In this document: one piece after another, positions 5,001 to 5,863 of the stretch
How positions within the stretch are numbered: position 1 is the stretch's first letter
Layout: each line of letters opens with the position of its first letter
From: Actinomycetes bacterium
GTDB lineage: Bacteria; Actinomycetota; Acidimicrobiia; Acidimicrobiales; RAAP-2
Direction of reading: 5' to 3'
Assembly (NCBI GenBank): GCA_021801615.1
Contig: JAJYXS010000181.1
Location: forward strand, 1 to 5,863
DNA length: 5,863 nucleotides
Translations under genes and position numbers: made by a program
The notes under the pieces: generated by a model
The model's database searches: none
What the model was told of the DNA's origin: nothing
The model's input: the letters and a program-made list of their open reading frames with translations, nothing else

Positions 5001-5193
5001 CGGACCCTCCCTCATCAAAGCCCAGTTTACGGCTGAGACGCTGGATCTGGCCCTCTACCTGAGCCAGGACCGACAGATGGTCGGTACCGACGAGGACGTC
5101 CCTGGCGTCTTCAAGCGCGGCCAACAGGTCCAGCGCCTGCTCCAACGTCAGAACCACATCACCGGGTGGTCCCGTCGCTGCTACATCCTCCAC
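4990..5193 (-). CDS. Small helical protein, 67 residues, coupled to the HTH gene
   Basis: Not recognised. The product begins MEDVAATGPPGDVVLTLEQA and continues as two likely amphipathic helices: LTLEQALDLLAALEDARDVL (15-34), then HLSVLAQVEGQIQRLSRKLG. This could form a helical hairpin or a dimerising coiled coil. GTG 5193 was chosen because GGGGGAGG (5201-5208) lies 7 nt upstream and coding character is weak before it. A TTG at 5271 or GTG at 5463 would give longer products. The stop TGA (4990-4992) lies inside the excisionase-like gene, so the two are probably coupled. Partner or cofactor of that DNA-binding protein is a reasonable guess, nothing more. Confidence 0.6.
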   Translation of the reverse strand: MEDVAATGPPGDVVLTLEQALDLLAALEDARDVLVGTDHLSVLAQVEGQIQRLSRKLGFDEGGSDVI

Positions 5194-5200
5194 AAGCACG

Positions 5201-5208
5201 CCTCCCCC
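5201..5208 (-). promoter_or_regulatory. Strong Shine-Dalgarno GGGGGAGG deciding the 67-residue gene's start
   Basis: On the - strand GGGGGAGG is followed after 7 nt by GTG at 5193. A nearer GTG at 5199 is only 1 nt away and too close. This supports the short version of the gene over starts at 5271 or 5463. Confidence 0.6.
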
Positions 5209-5478
5209 GTGGTCAACGACACCAGTCTCGACAGCGGTTGTGACACTGGGTACCGAGATGGCCCCTATCAACCGATCTTCCTGTCCCAGAACCGCGTCGT
5301 CGCCCCGTCTCCGAGGTGCCGTTACATGGGCACGCAACTCTCGCGAGCGGCCGGAGCAGCGATGACGACGTGGTGGACGGCGCGGTGTACACCGGCGTCC
5401 CGAAGCAGGAATCGAGCTCGTAGCACGCCGCGATGAGCAGTGCACAGCGCGACGCGTTGTCACGGCGGGCGGCGCGGC
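5209..5478 (-). other. Gap with broken coding segments downstream of the XRE-like gene
   Basis: No intact gene. From about 5490 to 5390 one - strand frame has very high third-position G/C (RDNASRCALLIAACYELDSC). From about 5400 to 5322 another reads AVHHVVIAAPAARESCVPM and ends in TAA at 5322-5324. Neither has a start codon with a ribosome binding site. Successive shifts in the same direction from the XRE-like gene's frame would join them into a longer protein. The part from 5320 to 5209 has poor coding character and may hold the promoter of the 67-residue gene, but I cannot point to boxes. Confidence 0.4.
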
Positions 5479-5847
5479 TCAGCTCGATGGTCGCTGCGTG
5501 AGTGGCAGGCCTGGAACCAGCGCTGACGCACTGAGGACGATCGGGTCGAGCGCAGCGCCGAGCTCGAGCACCAGCGCCATGACCTCGGTGAGGGTGAAGG
5601 GGATCTGGCCGTTGAGCTTCCGGCGGAAGTAGTCCTCCCGGTACAGCCCGCCGAACCTGCGGGCCAGCTGCGCCGGGGCGTTCGATCCGAGCTGGGCGCG
5701 CAGCGCGACGGCGATTCGATGCTGGAGGTACGCCACCGCCAACCTCGGCTGCTCGCCCGTCGGCACCGCCCGCCAGGCGGCGTCTGCGGCGATCCCGAAC
5801 TCACGGGGTGTCTGGAGGTAGCTGGCAGGGCGGAAGCCGGGGGGCAC
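5479..5847 (-). CDS. XRE-like helix-turn-helix protein, possibly partial at both ends
   Basis: The middle of the product (residues about 45-100) reads as an XRE/Cro-type DNA-binding fold: VALRAQLGSNAPAQLARRFG, then REDYFRRKLNGQIPFTLTEV and ALVLELG. The phrase RRKLNGQ-PFTLTEV resembles the recognition helix and following helix of repressors of the type R-x-L-N-G-x-x-P-[LF]-T. The frame stays open to the right edge and the codons before GTG 5847 read sensibly (QTWP joining VPPGF), with no Shine-Dalgarno at 5847, so the true start may lie outside the window. The stop at 5479-5481 may come from a one-base shift near 5490, since coding character continues in another frame. It is the first gene here of the leftward cluster and could regulate it. 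Confidence 0.68.
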   Translation of the reverse strand: MPPGFRPASYLQTPREFGIAADAAWRAVPTGEQPRLAVAYLQHRIAVALRAQLGSNAPAQLARRFGGLYREDYFRRKLNGQIPFTLTEVMALVLELGAALDPIVLSASALVPGLPLTQRPSS

Positions 5848-5863
5848 CGGCCAAGTCTGGCAC

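Overview
This is a high-GC window with strong G/C bias at third codon positions, arginine/alanine-rich proteins and several GTG starts. It looks like Actinomycetota (Actinobacteria in the wide sense). I cannot place it more finely. The content is accessory: a helicase-like protein with no catalytic motif, scraps of a recombinase and of an insertion sequence, two small DNA-binding proteins, and three diverged copies of one uncharacterised family. Nothing housekeeping is visible.

Left part (1-1750, + strand). A gene may run in from the left and end near 66-70, overlapped by a possible 48-codon reading frame. The main gene, 239-1552, encodes a RecA/DnaB-type ATPase fold that has lost its Walker A lysine, followed by a cysteine-containing CGIYA domain. 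Its C-terminal end is uncertain: coding character appears to move from one frame to the next after about 1384 and again after about 1500.

Middle (1585-2360). This stretch is mostly gene-free. It holds four 9-bp tandem repeats in an A+T-rich island, then a 31-codon scrap of an IS21-type IstB ATPase on the + strand. The scrap abuts, at about 2084/2085, the first 50 codons of a tyrosine recombinase on the - strand. The recombinase keeps its start codon and ribosome binding site but nothing past its N-terminal domain.

Right part (2361-5863, all - strand, transcribed right to left). The order of transcription is: an XRE-like helix-turn-helix gene reaching the window edge; a degraded or frameshifted stretch; a 67-residue protein; an excisionase-type helix-turn-helix protein; paralogue C; paralogue B; an unrelated 212-residue protein; paralogue A. 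The 67-residue gene overlaps the excisionase-like gene by 11 nt, and C overlaps B by 7 nt, so these pairs are probably translationally coupled. A, B and C share three motifs at corresponding positions (F-x(3)-[ST]-G-[VL]-x-F, a -D-G turn, and a C-terminal W-x-x-P-x-P...WP block) but differ almost everywhere else. They form a diverged family array next to small regulators. I do not recognise the family, and this array is the best candidate here for an undescribed system. Paralogue C and A differ in third-position G/C (about 83% against 67% by hand count), so the array may have been assembled in steps.

Several genes look broken by single-base shifts: the 239 gene's tail, B's C-terminus, and the region after the XRE-like gene. 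Either the region is decaying or the assembly has indel errors.
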